Assembly: GCA_964630925.1 (NCBI GenBank)
Contig: CAZVZK010000047.1
Location: 1-64,000 of the forward strand
Length of the DNA stretch: 64,000 bases
From: RGDT01 sp964630925
Lineage (GTDB): Bacteria > Planctomycetota > Planctomycetia > Gemmatales > Gemmataceae
Reading direction: 5' to 3'
The notes below the pieces were generated by a model, which searched no databases, was not told the DNA's origin, and was given only the letters and a program-made list of their open reading frames with translations. This document shows, one piece after another, positions 7,493-15,450 of this stretch. Made by a program: the position numbers and the translations under genes. The first letter of the stretch is position 1. Each line of letters opens with the position of its first letter.

Positions 7493-8417
7493 GGAGGTCA
7501 CCCGCGCCCTCTCCCCCCTGCTCGGCCGCGGGGGCCCGACGGGCCTGCGCGACTACGAGGTGGTCATCGTCGATGACGGCTCGGGCGATGACTCCCTGGC
7601 GATCCTGGAGGGGATCGCGGCGGCGGACCCACGCTTCAAGGTCGTGTCGCTGCGGCGGAATTACGGGCAGACGCCGGCGCTGCGTGCGGGGATCGACGCC
7701 AGCACGGGCGACGTGGTGGTGACGATGGACGGCGACCTCCAGAACGACCCCGCCGACATCCCGCTGCTCCTGGAGAACCTCGAGGGGCATGACGCCGTCT
7801 TCGGACTGCGGGCGAACCGCCAGGACGCGATGTGGCTGCGCAAGGTGCCGAGCCTGCTGGGGAACTGGATGATCCGCGCCGTGACGGGCGTGGAGATCAA
7901 GGACATGGGCTGCACCCTGCGGGCGATGACGCGCGAGCTGGCGCTGGAGCTGCCGCTGTACGGCGAGATGCACCGCTTCATCCCCGTGCTCGCCAAGATG
8001 CAGGGCGCGAAGGTGCTGCAGGTGCCGGTGAACCATCGGCCCCGGACGGCGGGGGTGACGAAATACACCCTCTCGCGCACGGTCCGCGTGATCCTCGACC
8101 TGATCACGGTGAAGTTCCTGCACAGTTACGTCACGCGGCCCATGCACGCCCTGGGCCTGCCGGGGCTGGCGGCGATGGTCCTCGGGTGCGTGTGCCTGGC
8201 GGCGACGGTGTGGATGAAGTACCTGTGGCCGACGCCGGTCTTCATGACGGGCAACCCGCTCCTGCTCCTCGGGGTCGGTTTCAACCTGGTCGGCATCCAG
8301 TTCATCTCGATGGGCCTGCTGGGCGAGCTGCTGGCCCGGACGTACTTCGAGAGCCAGGGGAAGACGGCGTACGCGGTGCGCAAGACGATCAACGTGGGGC
8401 CACGGCTGGCGGCGTAG
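7428..8417 (+). CDS. GT2 glycosyltransferase, DPM1/GtrB/ArnC-like
   Basis: 329 residues from ATG 7428. The GT-A domain shows LSVVIPIKDERDNL, YEVVIVDDGSGDDS, LRRNYGQTPALRAGID and the metal-binding region TMDGDLQNDPADIP. Two C-terminal transmembrane helices (around residues 240-265 and 275-300) place it with polyprenyl-phosphate glycosyltransferases such as GtrB and ArnC, which load a sugar onto undecaprenyl phosphate at the inner leaflet. With the flippase-like gene that overlaps it, this suggests a two-step lipid-linked sugar export or envelope-modification pathway. The donor sugar cannot be read from the sequence. Confidence 0.9.
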   Translation: MRTLSVVIPIKDERDNLPRLHEEVTRALSPLLGRGGPTGLRDYEVVIVDDGSGDDSLAILEGIAAADPRFKVVSLRRNYGQTPALRAGIDASTGDVVVTMDGDLQNDPADIPLLLENLEGHDAVFGLRANRQDAMWLRKVPSLLGNWMIRAVTGVEIKDMGCTLRAMTRELALELPLYGEMHRFIPVLAKMQGAKVLQVPVNHRPRTAGVTKYTLSRTVRVILDLITVKFLHSYVTRPMHALGLPGLAAMVLGCVCLAATVWMKYLWPTPVFMTGNPLLLLGVGFNLVGIQFISMGLLGELLARTYFESQGKTAYAVRKTINVGPRLAA

Positions 8418-8536
8418 CAGGGGTCAGGGGTCAGTGAAAACAGTAGAACAGCCAGGGGAGAGCCGAGACCCGGCTGTTCACCGGCTGTTCTCTTCGCTGT
8501 TTCCTGACCCCTGACCCCTGACCCCTGACCCCTGGT
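8418..8536. repeat. Long nested inverted repeat with GACCCCT tandem copies
   Basis: The 17-nt arm 8418-8434 is exactly complementary to 8504-8520. Inside it, 8445-8453 (AGAACAGCC) pairs with 8483-8491, and GAAAACAG at 8436-8443 pairs with CTGTTTC at 8497-8503 with one bulge. The right side carries five CTGACCC-type heptamers. The structure fills the gap between the glycosyltransferase stop and the pyrophosphatase start, and could end the upstream transcript or be a small palindromic mobile element. Confidence 0.75.
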
Positions 8537-8540
8537 TTCC

Positions 8541-9095
8541 ATGCCGATGCACGCCTGGCACGACGTGACGCCCGGCTCGGGCCTGCCGGCCGAGTTCATC
8601 ACCGTCATCGAGATCCCCATGGGGTCCAGCGTCAAGTACGAGCTGGACAAGGAGACCGGCCTGCTCAAGCTGGACCGCATCCTGTACTCGGCGGTGTACT
8701 ACCCGGCGAACTACGGATTCGTGCCGCAGACCCTCGCGGAGGACGACGACCCGCTCGACGTGCTGGTGCTGTGCCAGGAGGCGGTGGCGCCGCTCACGCT
8801 GGTCCACGCGCGGGCCATCGGCCTGATGACGATGATCGACAGCGGGAAGAAGGACCACAAGGTGCTGGCGGTGGCGACGCACGACCCGGAGTACAACGGG
8901 TTCCGCGAGGCGAAGGAATTGCCGGAGCATCGTCTGACGATGTTGCGGCGGTTCTTCCTCGACTACAAGACGCTGGAGGGGAAGGCCGTCGAGGTCGATC
9001 AGCTGGAGCCGGCGTCGGCGGTCTACCCGGTCGTGGAGGCGGCGCTGGCGCGGTACAGCACGCAGCGCCGCGCGGGGTTCAAGTCCAAGGGCTGA
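8541..9095 (+). CDS. ppa: Inorganic pyrophosphatase, family I
   Basis: 184 residues, the usual length for a bacterial soluble pyrophosphatase. Conserved parts are VIEIPMGSSVKYELDKETG, LYSAVYYPANYGFVPQT, the metal-binding EDDDPLDVLVLCQE and KKDHKVLAVATHDPEY, and the C-terminal RRFFLDYKTLEGK. It hydrolyses pyrophosphate to two phosphates in the cytoplasm and pulls biosynthetic reactions, including nucleotide-sugar formation, forward. ATG 8541 is taken as start; ATG 8547 is possible. It lies downstream of the glycosyltransferase but is separated by a large hairpin, so co-transcription is uncertain. Confidence 0.95.
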   Translation: MPMHAWHDVTPGSGLPAEFITVIEIPMGSSVKYELDKETGLLKLDRILYSAVYYPANYGFVPQTLAEDDDPLDVLVLCQEAVAPLTLVHARAIGLMTMIDSGKKDHKVLAVATHDPEYNGFREAKELPEHRLTMLRRFFLDYKTLEGKAVEVDQLEPASAVYPVVEAALARYSTQRRAGFKSKG

Positions 9096-9101
9096 CGGCG
9101 G

Positions 9102-9824
9102 TCACGCCTCCCTGAGCCACTCCCAACTGTCGCCGGTATGCAGGATCAGATAGACATAGCGCTGCGCAGCGCGCTCTTCGGGGTAGGGCGGCCACAGTGC
9201 CGCCCGTCGGGTGTACCCCTCGCCGGGCTCCGTGAGATCGTTCAGCGTCGTCCGCCGGGTGTCGATGATGTACACCCAGGCTTGGCGCGTTCCGCTTGCG
9301 AAGATGAGTAGGGGGACCTGCCTGCCAGAGGAGCCGGGCAGCTCGGCGCGCATCGGGCCTTCCAACAGGAGGCGGTAGTCGGCGAACTCCGGGGCGCTGC
9401 GGGCGAAGCCGAGGCGGGCCAGGGCGTCGTTGGCGTCATCCGCGTTGCCGGGCCGGGTGACATTGGCGTGCCATTGCACGTTGTCCGCCCCGACCGGCCA
9501 GAACCGGCCGGAGAAGGCCCCCCAAGAGCAGACGACGAACAGGACGGAGGCGGCGACGGCGGCGGCCGCCGCCGCCAGGCGCACCCAGGGGCGGACGGCC
9601 TTGCGCCACAGGGCGGCGCGTCCTGCGGCCAATGCGTCGCCGAGGCGGGCCTTGAGGCCGGACGGCACGGGCACGTCGTTGACGGCGTGGCCGATGTGAC
9701 GGTCGAGGCGGCGCTCGGCCTCGCAGTCGGGGCACTCGCCGAGGTGGCGCAGGAGCGGCTCGGCGTCGTCGGGCGACAATTCGTCCGCGAACGGCAGGAG
9801 CAGACGCGCGGTCTTACACTCCAT
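9102..9824 (-). CDS. Transmembrane anti-sigma factor
   Basis: 240 residues from ATG 9824 (GAAGGAGG upstream). The N-terminus carries a zinc-binding anti-sigma domain (LLRHLGECPDCEAERRLD, an HX3CX2C motif). A single membrane helix follows at about residues 82-103 (LAAAAAAVAASVLFVVCSWG), then about 135 extracytoplasmic residues with no recognised fold. Its start overlaps the last 11 bp of the ECF sigma factor gene, the usual order sigma then anti-sigma. It is predicted to hold the sigma factor at the membrane and release it on an envelope signal. Confidence 0.88.
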   Translation of the reverse strand: MECKTARLLLPFADELSPDDAEPLLRHLGECPDCEAERRLDRHIGHAVNDVPVPSGLKARLGDALAAGRAALWRKAVRPWVRLAAAAAAVAASVLFVVCSWGAFSGRFWPVGADNVQWHANVTRPGNADDANDALARLGFARSAPEFADYRLLLEGPMRAELPGSSGRQVPLLIFASGTRQAWVYIIDTRRTTLNDLTEPGEGYTRRAALWPPYPEERAAQRYVYLILHTGDSWEWLREA

Positions 9825-10356
9825 CGTGAGACCTCCTTCCCTGGACGGCGGCCACCTCCGCGGCGGGCACGAGCCGCTGCCGGAGGTGGGCCTTGGCGCG
9901 GGCGAGACGGGACATCACGGTGCCGAGGGGCAGGTCCATCTGCTCCGCGATCTCGCGGTAGCCGAAGCCCTCGAAGTAGAACAGGATGATCGGTGATCGG
10001 TACACTTCGGGTAGCTCGTCGAGGGCGGACTGGAGCTGCTCCGGGTCGATGTCCGGGAGCGGCTCGGGTGGGGGCTCGGGCAGGTCACCGACTGTGTCCA
10101 GCGGGACGCACGGCTGCTGCCTCTCGGTGCGGGCGCGGTGGAGGTAGGCGTTACGCAGGATGCTGAACAGCCAGGGCCTGACCCTGCCCCCGTCACGGAG
10201 CTGCCCCAGCTTCGCCTGGGCCGTGCAGAACGCCTCCTGGACGAGGTCCTCGGCGTCGGCGCCGCTGCCCGAGAGACGGTAGGCGTAGCGGTAAAGAGGG
10301 GCGTAATGCTCCTCGACGAGCCGTTCGACCGGTGGCGGGCTGGACGGGCTGCCCAT
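9814..10356 (-). CDS. ECF RNA polymerase sigma factor
   Basis: 180 residues from ATG 10356. Region 2 reads LVEEHYAPLYRYAYRLSGSGADAEDLVQEAFCTA and VRPWLFSILRNAYLHRAR. Region 4 reads ELPEVYRSPIILFYFEGFGYREIAEQMDLPLGTVMSRLARAKAHLRQRL, a clear helix-turn-helix for the -35 element. A proline-rich linker (LPEPPPEPLPDI) separates them. The gene overlaps the anti-sigma gene and the two must be co-expressed. A TAAAAT box (10398-10403, minus strand) lies 41 nt upstream of the start and could be the -10 element. No strong ribosome-binding site is seen at the chosen start. Confidence 0.92.
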   Translation of the reverse strand: MGSPSSPPPVERLVEEHYAPLYRYAYRLSGSGADAEDLVQEAFCTAQAKLGQLRDGGRVRPWLFSILRNAYLHRARTERQQPCVPLDTVGDLPEPPPEPLPDIDPEQLQSALDELPEVYRSPIILFYFEGFGYREIAEQMDLPLGTVMSRLARAKAHLRQRLVPAAEVAAVQGRRSHDGV

Positions 10357-10515
10357 CGTGGCGCGTTCCCTCTGAAGGCATGAGCCGCGGCGCCGCCATT
10401 TTATTCCCAGGCGGCGCGAGAAAGGTGAAGTCCACGATACGAGGGAACGGGCAGGGAGGCGAGACGGGATGTGGACGTAGAGTCCGCATCCTGGGTGCGC
10501 CTTGTCGTAGAGCAC

Positions 10516-10795
10516 TCAGGATCAGTAGTTGTCAAGGCGTGGTTGAAGTGCGCAAGCTTTAGGCTTAGAAAGGGTTGCGCCATGCCTGTACACATAATCT
10601 CAAGAGGCTCGTCCGGTTCGCCCGATCCTCTTGCCAGGGGTGAGCGCGAAGTGGGTCGGGTAGCGAGAGGCCATGTGACTCGCGCACCCGGCGCTGGCCC
10701 GTGACTCACAGCGTCAGTCAGCGCCGAGTCACCTGGCCAAACGGCGAGGGAGTGGGCAGGTGACTCGGCGGAGTGGGCAGGTGACTCCGGGGGAG
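10516..10795. repeat. Gene-free stretch with GAGTCACCTG / CAGGTGACTC sites
   Basis: The decamer GAGTCACCTG occurs at 10726-10735 and its complement at 10757-10766 and 10778-10787. The last two lie in 17-bp direct repeats (10750-10766 and 10771-10787). Looser GTGACTC sites are at 10675-10681 and 10701-10707. The 15-mer GCGCCGAGTCACCTG at 10721 recurs exactly at 27653. Nothing else is seen between the sigma factor upstream region and 10795. Confidence 0.65.
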
Positions 10796-10842
10796 AATTT
10801 GCATTGCAGGGGGGTGTGAGGAGGTCTGCAATGCAATGCAAT
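10796..10842 (+). repeat. Dispersed TGCAATGCAAT hairpin, copy 1
   Basis: An 11-bp perfect stem (TTGCATTGCAG at 10799-10809 with 10826-10836) encloses a G-rich 16-nt loop. The reverse complement of 27400-27445 matches it over about 45 bp with few differences, so this is one of two inverted copies of a dispersed element. Both copies have GAGTCACCTG sites within a few hundred bases. Confidence 0.75.
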
Positions 10843-10914
10843 GGTCCGACCTCTACCCAGCCCACTGGCACACTTCCGTCCAATCCCCGACCCCGGCGAT
10901 CCGGTTACATGTGA

Positions 10915-11781
10915 TCAAGGTCGCTCGACCCTCGGCATCCCGCCGCGCGACGCCGCCACCCGGCCAGCCAGTCGGTTCGCCAGCCGGGCGGCGTCCGCGA
11001 CCTCCATGCCCTCCAGCACGCCGCACACCAGCCCCGCCGTGAAGGCGTCGCCCGCGCCCACCGTGTCGATCACCTCGACACGCTCGCCGGCCAGGGTCAC
11101 GTCGTCGTCGTCCGTCTGCACGTAGCAGCCGCGCGCCCCGCGTGTCAGCGCCACCAGCTCCAGGTTGAACCGCTTCCGCAGGGACGCCACGCGCTCCGCG
11201 TCCGTGCCGCCACGCAGGCCGAACGTCGTCCGCAGGACCTCCAGCTCCTCGTCGTTCAGCTTCGCCCACTGGCTCAACGCCAGCGACGACTCGATGACCT
11301 CCGGCGAGTGGTAGTGCTGCCGCAGGTTGATGTCGCAGACGACGATCATCTGCTGCGCCGCCAGCCGCGCCAGGTGCTGCACGGCGGCACGCGACGCCTC
11401 GTGCCGCTGCATCAGCGTCCCGAAGCAGAACACCAGCGCGTGTGCCAGCGCCGCCTCCGCCTCCGGCGGGCACGCCAGGTGGTCCCAGGCCACGCCCTCG
11501 CGGATGACGTAACTCGGCTGGCCGTCCGAAAGCGTCACGTCCACGGTGCCGGTGGGGTGGACGGGGTCATCCTGGATGAGCGTGTCATCCAGGCCCGCCG
11601 CTTTCAGCTCGGCCCGCGCATCGCGGCCGAGGTCGTCGGCGCCGACGCGGCTGATGATGGCCGCCTGATGCCCGAGCTGCTTGCAGTGGAACACGAAGTT
11701 GCACGGCGCTCCGCCCAGGGCGCGGCCCGTGGGCAGCATGTCCCACAACACCTCGCCCGCCGCCAGGATCTCCGCCGGCAT
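10915..11781 (-). CDS. PfkB-family carbohydrate kinase, fructokinase-like
   Basis: 288 residues from ATG 11781 (GGAG five bases upstream; GTG 11787 is possible). Substrate-side motif GGAPCNFVFHCKQLGH and the ATP/anion-hole motif VIDTVGAGDAFTAGL, with the catalytic Asp in GAGDAF, define the ribokinase/PfkB fold. NLRQHYHS and KLNDEELEVL are typical of fructokinases in this family. It phosphorylates a sugar, probably fructose, using ATP. It follows the STAS gene with a possible small gene between them, all leftward, so a shared transcript is likely. Confidence 0.88.
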   Translation of the reverse strand: MPAEILAAGEVLWDMLPTGRALGGAPCNFVFHCKQLGHQAAIISRVGADDLGRDARAELKAAGLDDTLIQDDPVHPTGTVDVTLSDGQPSYVIREGVAWDHLACPPEAEAALAHALVFCFGTLMQRHEASRAAVQHLARLAAQQMIVVCDINLRQHYHSPEVIESSLALSQWAKLNDEELEVLRTTFGLRGGTDAERVASLRKRFNLELVALTRGARGCYVQTDDDDVTLAGERVEVIDTVGAGDAFTAGLVCGVLEGMEVADAARLANRLAGRVAASRGGMPRVERP

Positions 11782-11783
11782 CG

Positions 11784-11942
11784 TCACTCCTTACCCTGCA
11801 TCAGCTTCCCGTACTTCTTCAGCATCGAGGGGTCGGCCCGCCCGGTCGTGTCCATGAGCCCCGTGACGCCCTCCCCCCCGCGCGCCGCCTCGTGCCGGGT
11901 TTTGGAAGGCGGGGAGGAGGGGGAGAGTTTGCCGAGATTCAC
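11784..11942 (-). CDS. Possible 52-aa protein between STAS and PfkB genes
   Basis: The frame starts at GTG 11942, which overlaps the STAS stop as GTGA, and ends at TGA 11784-11786, just before the PfkB start. The C-terminal half (TGRADPSMLKKYGKLMQGKE) has lysines and a helical pattern unlike the arginine/proline composition of chance frames here. There is no recognised family and no good ribosome-binding site other than coupling. A shorter start at ATG 11855 is possible. Confidence 0.35.
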   Translation of the reverse strand: MNLGKLSPSSPPSKTRHEAARGGEGVTGLMDTTGRADPSMLKKYGKLMQGKE

Positions 11943-12445
11943 TCGGACTTGGGTGGGGCCTTCTCGGCCTGGGCGAGGCAGCGCATGACGGCCTCGAACT
12001 GCTTGCCGGCGGGCCCCGGCAGGGCCGCCAGAACCTCGTGCGCCTCGAGGATGTTGCGCCGGGCCTCCGGCGCGTCCGCCGGGCCGCTGGCGATCTCGTG
12101 CCACTCGCCCGCCGGGGCGTCGCCGGCCTTCTGGGGCAGCATGCCGTCGATTCCCATCTGCTGGAGGATCCTGGCGCAGGCGTCGGAGGGCATGAGGACG
12201 GAGAGCGGCCCGTGGCCCCTGGCCAGCAATGCCTTGTTGATCGAGAGGAGGGTACCGATGAAGGTGCTGTCCATGTAGGTGCAGGCGCGGAGGTCGGCGC
12301 GGACGGAGGACACGCCGCCGGCGATGAGGCCCTCGACGAGCTTGCGCACGGGGTGGCCGTGGGCCATGACGCCCTTGCCCTGGACGCGCAGCGTGACCGC
12401 GTCGCCTTCGCGGTGATAGAATACCTTGCCCTGGGCCTCGGCCAT
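11939..12445 (-). CDS. STAS-domain anti-anti-sigma-like protein
   Basis: 168 residues from ATG 12445 (GAGGAGG upstream). A STAS fold spans about residues 5-105: VTLRVQGKGVM, GVSSVRADLRACTYMDSTFIGTLLSINKAL and GPLSVLMPS. The DSTFIG segment is the canonical site, with the serine that a partner-switching kinase phosphorylates in SpoIIAA/RsbV. The C-terminal about 60 residues are helical. Such proteins sequester an anti-sigma kinase when dephosphorylated. No kinase or PP2C partner is next to it. Confidence 0.88.
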   Translation of the reverse strand: MAEAQGKVFYHREGDAVTLRVQGKGVMAHGHPVRKLVEGLIAGGVSSVRADLRACTYMDSTFIGTLLSINKALLARGHGPLSVLMPSDACARILQQMGIDGMLPQKAGDAPAGEWHEIASGPADAPEARRNILEAHEVLAALPGPAGKQFEAVMRCLAQAEKAPPKSE

Positions 12446-12549
12446 GTGCGCCTCCTCGTGGCGGAGCGTCGGGGCTCGCCGGATGCCACCATCACGCTAC
12501 CGCGCCGGAGGGCCGGAAGCAACCACCCGCCCGCCGGAGGACGCCAGCC

Positions 12550-13320
12550 GTGGCCGACCTGACCCTGTCCATCGAGTCCGGCGTCGCCCGCCTGACGCTC
12601 GACCGCCCCACGAAACGCAACGCCCTCTCAACCTCCCTGCTCCAGGCCCTCGATGAGACGCTGACACGCCTCGCCCACGACGCCTCGGCGCGGGTCGTGA
12701 TCCTCGGAGGCAACGGCCCGGTGTTCAGCAGCGGCCACGACCTGAGCGAGATGACGGGCCGCACCGAGGCGGAATACCGCTCACTGTTCGCCCTGTGTTC
12801 GAAGGTCATGCTCGGGCTGCGCCGCCTGCCGCAGCCGGTGATCGCGCGCGTCCACGGCCCGGCGTTCGCCGCCGGGTGCCAGCTCGTGGCCGCGTGCGAC
12901 CTCGCCGTGGCCGCGGACACCGCCACCTTCGCGACGCCGGGCGTCAAGATCGGCCTGTTCTGCACCACCCCGCTGGTGCCACTCGTCCGCGCCGTGCCGG
13001 CGAAGCCGGCGATGGAGATGCTGCTGACCGGCCAGCCGATCTCGGCCCAGCAGGCGTTGGCCTGGGGCCTCGTGAACCGCGTCGTCGAGGTCAACCAGCT
13101 CGACGACGCCGTGATGGGGCTGGCGCGTCCGATCCTGGAGGCGAGCCCGCTGACGGTGCGGATGGGCAAGGAGGCGTTCTACCGGCAGCTCGCGCTCAGC
13201 GAGGAGGACGCCTATGGCGTGGCAGTGGAGGTGATGACGGCGAACGCCTGCAAGGCCGACGCCCAGGAGGGCATGGGGGCATTCCTCCAGAAACGCCCGC
13301 CCCGGTGGACCGGCATGTGA
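12550..13320 (+). CDS. Crotonase-superfamily protein, ECHDC3-like, lacking both catalytic Glu
   Basis: 256 residues from GTG 12550 (CGGAGGACG upstream). The crotonase fold is clear: VARLTLDRPTKRNALS, the oxyanion-hole parts FSSGHDLSEM and HGPAFAAGCQLVAACD, and GVKIGLFCTTPLVPLVRAVP with LLTGQPISAQQALAWGLVN. This last part closely follows the pattern of ECHDC3-type proteins. The two glutamates used by enoyl-CoA hydratase are replaced (Gln in AAGCQLV, Gly at PGVKIG). It may therefore be a non-hydratase acyl-CoA-binding enzyme. It is divergent from the STAS gene and not in an operon with other beta-oxidation genes. Confidence 0.88.
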   Translation: MADLTLSIESGVARLTLDRPTKRNALSTSLLQALDETLTRLAHDASARVVILGGNGPVFSSGHDLSEMTGRTEAEYRSLFALCSKVMLGLRRLPQPVIARVHGPAFAAGCQLVAACDLAVAADTATFATPGVKIGLFCTTPLVPLVRAVPAKPAMEMLLTGQPISAQQALAWGLVNRVVEVNQLDDAVMGLARPILEASPLTVRMGKEAFYRQLALSEEDAYGVAVEVMTANACKADAQEGMGAFLQKRPPRWTGM

Positions 13321-13331
13321 GCGTAGAAGAG

Positions 13332-13446
13332 GTGTCCACGGATCGCACGGATCAAACGGATAACAGCCAAGACAAGAACCGGGCAGGAGGCGATGCCGCC
13401 TTCCGCCTGCTGCTTGATCCGTTTGATCCGTGCGATCCGTGGACAC
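13332..13446. repeat. 30-bp perfect inverted repeat, large cruciform
   Basis: Arm 13332-13361 is the exact reverse complement of 13417-13446. The arms consist of short ACGGATC-type units (CACGGATCGCACGGATCAAA), and the 55-nt centre holds a second hairpin (CAGGAGGCG with CGCCTTCCGCCTG). It occupies the gap between the crotonase and recN. Such palindromes are dispersed REP/MITE-like elements in many bacteria, and may also end the upstream transcript. Confidence 0.85.
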
Positions 13447-13535
13447 ATTCTTCCTTTTCCTCCCTGGCTTTTCCGGGCGGGGGCGTGCCGGTACGATGGT
13501 GGCGGGTGACAATCAGCGTCAGAGGCCGTGCCGCG

Positions 13536-15227
13536 ATGCTCCGTGAGCTGTCCGTCCAGAACCTCGCCCTCATCGAGGACGTCCGCGTCGAGCTCGAGCC
13601 CGGCTTCTGCGCCTGGACCGGCGAGACCGGCGCCGGCAAGTCCCTCCTCCTGGGCGCGCTGGGGTTGTTACTCGGCGAGAGGGGCAGCGCCGACCTGCTC
13701 CGCGCCGGCGCCGACGAGCTGCGGGTCACCGGACGCTTCGACGTGGATGACAACGCCCGCCGTGCCGTCGCCACGGTGCTGGATGCCGAGATCGAAGACG
13801 AGGTCATCCTGGGCCGTCGGCTGAATCGCTCCGGCCGCAGCCAGGCGTACATCAACGACCAGCCCGTCGCCATCGGCACCCTCAAGCAGGTCGGCTCCCT
13901 CCTCGTGGACATCCACGGCCAGCGCGAGACCGCCACCCTGCTGGAGCCGGCCCGCCAGCTCGAACTGCTCGATGATTACGCCGGTCTCCACGCGGCGCGG
14001 GCGGCGTACGAGGAGGCCGCCGGCAAGCTGCGCGAGGCGCGGAGGAGATATCAGGAGCTGGCGGCGGCCCGCACGCAGCGGCAGAGGGAGCTGGCGCTGG
14101 TGAAGTTCGAGCGTGAGGAGCTGGACGCCGCGAAGCTGGAGCCGGGCGAGAAGGAGGAGCTGGCCCGCGAGCGCGACCGGCTGGCGAATGCCCAGGAGCT
14201 GCAGGCGTTCGCCCAGTCGGGGTTCGCCGCGTTGTACGAGGACGAGGGGTCGGCCAGTGACCGGCTCGGCAAGGTGCTGCGCGACGCCGAGCGCTGGGCC
14301 GAGATGGGCCCCGAGGTACAGGCCCTGGCGACGCAGCTCGAGGCGCTCATGGGCCAGGTCCGGGACTCGGCCAACGAGCTGCGCCGCCTCGGCGAGCGCT
14401 GGGAGGCCGACCCCGAGAGGCTCGGCGAGGTCGAGGGACGTTTGCAGCTCCTGAAGAAGCTCGAATCGAAGTACCGCAGATCGGCCGATGACCTGATCCT
14501 GTACCGCCTCACGCTCGACGAGCAGGAGGCGAAGCTGCAGGGCGAGGAGGACGACCTCGACGGCCTGGAGGGCGAGTTGGGCAGGCTGTTCGCCAAACTC
14601 AAGGAGACGGCGAAGGAGCTGACCCGGCAGCGGCAGAAGGCGGCCAGAAAATTCGCCGGCGAGGTGCAGAAGCAGCTCGCCGACCTCGGTATGGCCGACG
14701 CCAAGCTGGGTGCCGAGCTGTCGCCCGTTGATCCAGGGTCCGATCCCGTGCGCGGCGACGTGCCGGCGGCGGGGCTTGATACGCTGGAGCTGACCCTGGC
14801 CGCCAACCCCGGCGAGCCGGCCCGGCCCCTCCGGAAGGTGGCGTCCGGCGGCGAGCTGTCGCGGACCATGCTGGCCCTGAAGACGGTGCTGGCCGGCCAC
14901 GGCGGGGCGGCCACCCTCGTCTTCGACGAGATCGACGCCAACGTCGGGGCGCGTCTCGGCGACGTGCTGGGCGACAAGCTGGCGGCGCTGGGGCGGACGC
15001 ACCAGGTCATCTGCGTCACACACCTGGCGCCGGTGGCCAGCTACGCGAAGAATCACTGGACGATCCGCAAACTGAAGAAGGCAGGCCGGACGACGACACA
15101 GATCACCCTCCTGGAGGACGACGGCCGCCTGGAGGAGCTGGCGACGATGCTCCGCGGCGAGGCACGCGGTGAGGCGACCCGCAAGGAGGTGGCTGAGATG
15201 CTCGCGGCGGGCAAGCGGCGCTGGTGA
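13536..15227 (+). CDS. recN: DNA repair protein RecN
   Basis: 563 residues from ATG 13536. The SMC-like ATPase has an N-terminal LRELSVQNLALIEDVRVEL, Walker A TGETGAGKSLLLGALGLLLGE and the NRSGRSQAYINDQPV and DIHGQRETATLLEP blocks. A coiled coil of about 220 residues follows, then the signature KVASGGELSRTMLALK, Walker B TLVFDEIDANVGARL and the switch CVTHLAPVASYA. The length agrees with the family (about 555). RecN acts early in double-strand-break repair by holding ends. A TACGAT box at 13492-13497 lies 38 nt upstream of the start. Identification is firm. Confidence 0.96.
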   Translation: MLRELSVQNLALIEDVRVELEPGFCAWTGETGAGKSLLLGALGLLLGERGSADLLRAGADELRVTGRFDVDDNARRAVATVLDAEIEDEVILGRRLNRSGRSQAYINDQPVAIGTLKQVGSLLVDIHGQRETATLLEPARQLELLDDYAGLHAARAAYEEAAGKLREARRRYQELAAARTQRQRELALVKFEREELDAAKLEPGEKEELARERDRLANAQELQAFAQSGFAALYEDEGSASDRLGKVLRDAERWAEMGPEVQALATQLEALMGQVRDSANELRRLGERWEADPERLGEVEGRLQLLKKLESKYRRSADDLILYRLTLDEQEAKLQGEEDDLDGLEGELGRLFAKLKETAKELTRQRQKAARKFAGEVQKQLADLGMADAKLGAELSPVDPGSDPVRGDVPAAGLDTLELTLAANPGEPARPLRKVASGGELSRTMLALKTVLAGHGGAATLVFDEIDANVGARLGDVLGDKLAALGRTHQVICVTHLAPVASYAKNHWTIRKLKKAGRTTTQITLLEDDGRLEELATMLRGEARGEATRKEVAEMLAAGKRRW

Positions 15228-15237
15228 CGCCGGCCCG

Positions 15238-15405
15238 TCACTTCTTCAGCTTCTCCAGCAGCTCCTTGGCCTCGACACCCGCCTCCGTCTCGGGGAAGTC
15301 CTTGGCCACCTCCTCGATCCGCTCCTTCGCCTTCTCCTTCATCCCCTTCTTGAGGAGCTTCTTCGCGTCGGCGAGGGAGGAGGCGGCCAGGGCCTTGTTG
15401 TCCAC
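15238..15405 (-). pseudogene. C-terminal fragment of a TPR-like protein
   Basis: A leftward frame ends at 15238 with ADAKKLLKKGMKEKAKERIE, a few residues, then TEAGVEAKELLEKLKK. The pattern is like the last helical repeat of exported planctomycete proteins that end in such a module. Only about 55-65 residues are present, no ATG or ribosome-binding site is found, and GTG 15405 is the only nearby in-frame start. An upstream ATG with an N-terminus-like sequence is out of frame by one. I take it as a decayed gene end, although a tiny real gene cannot be excluded. Confidence 0.4.
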
Positions 15406-15450
15406 CTTCGGCTTCGGCCTGACCGACGCGGACGCGCAGGTCCATCGAGA

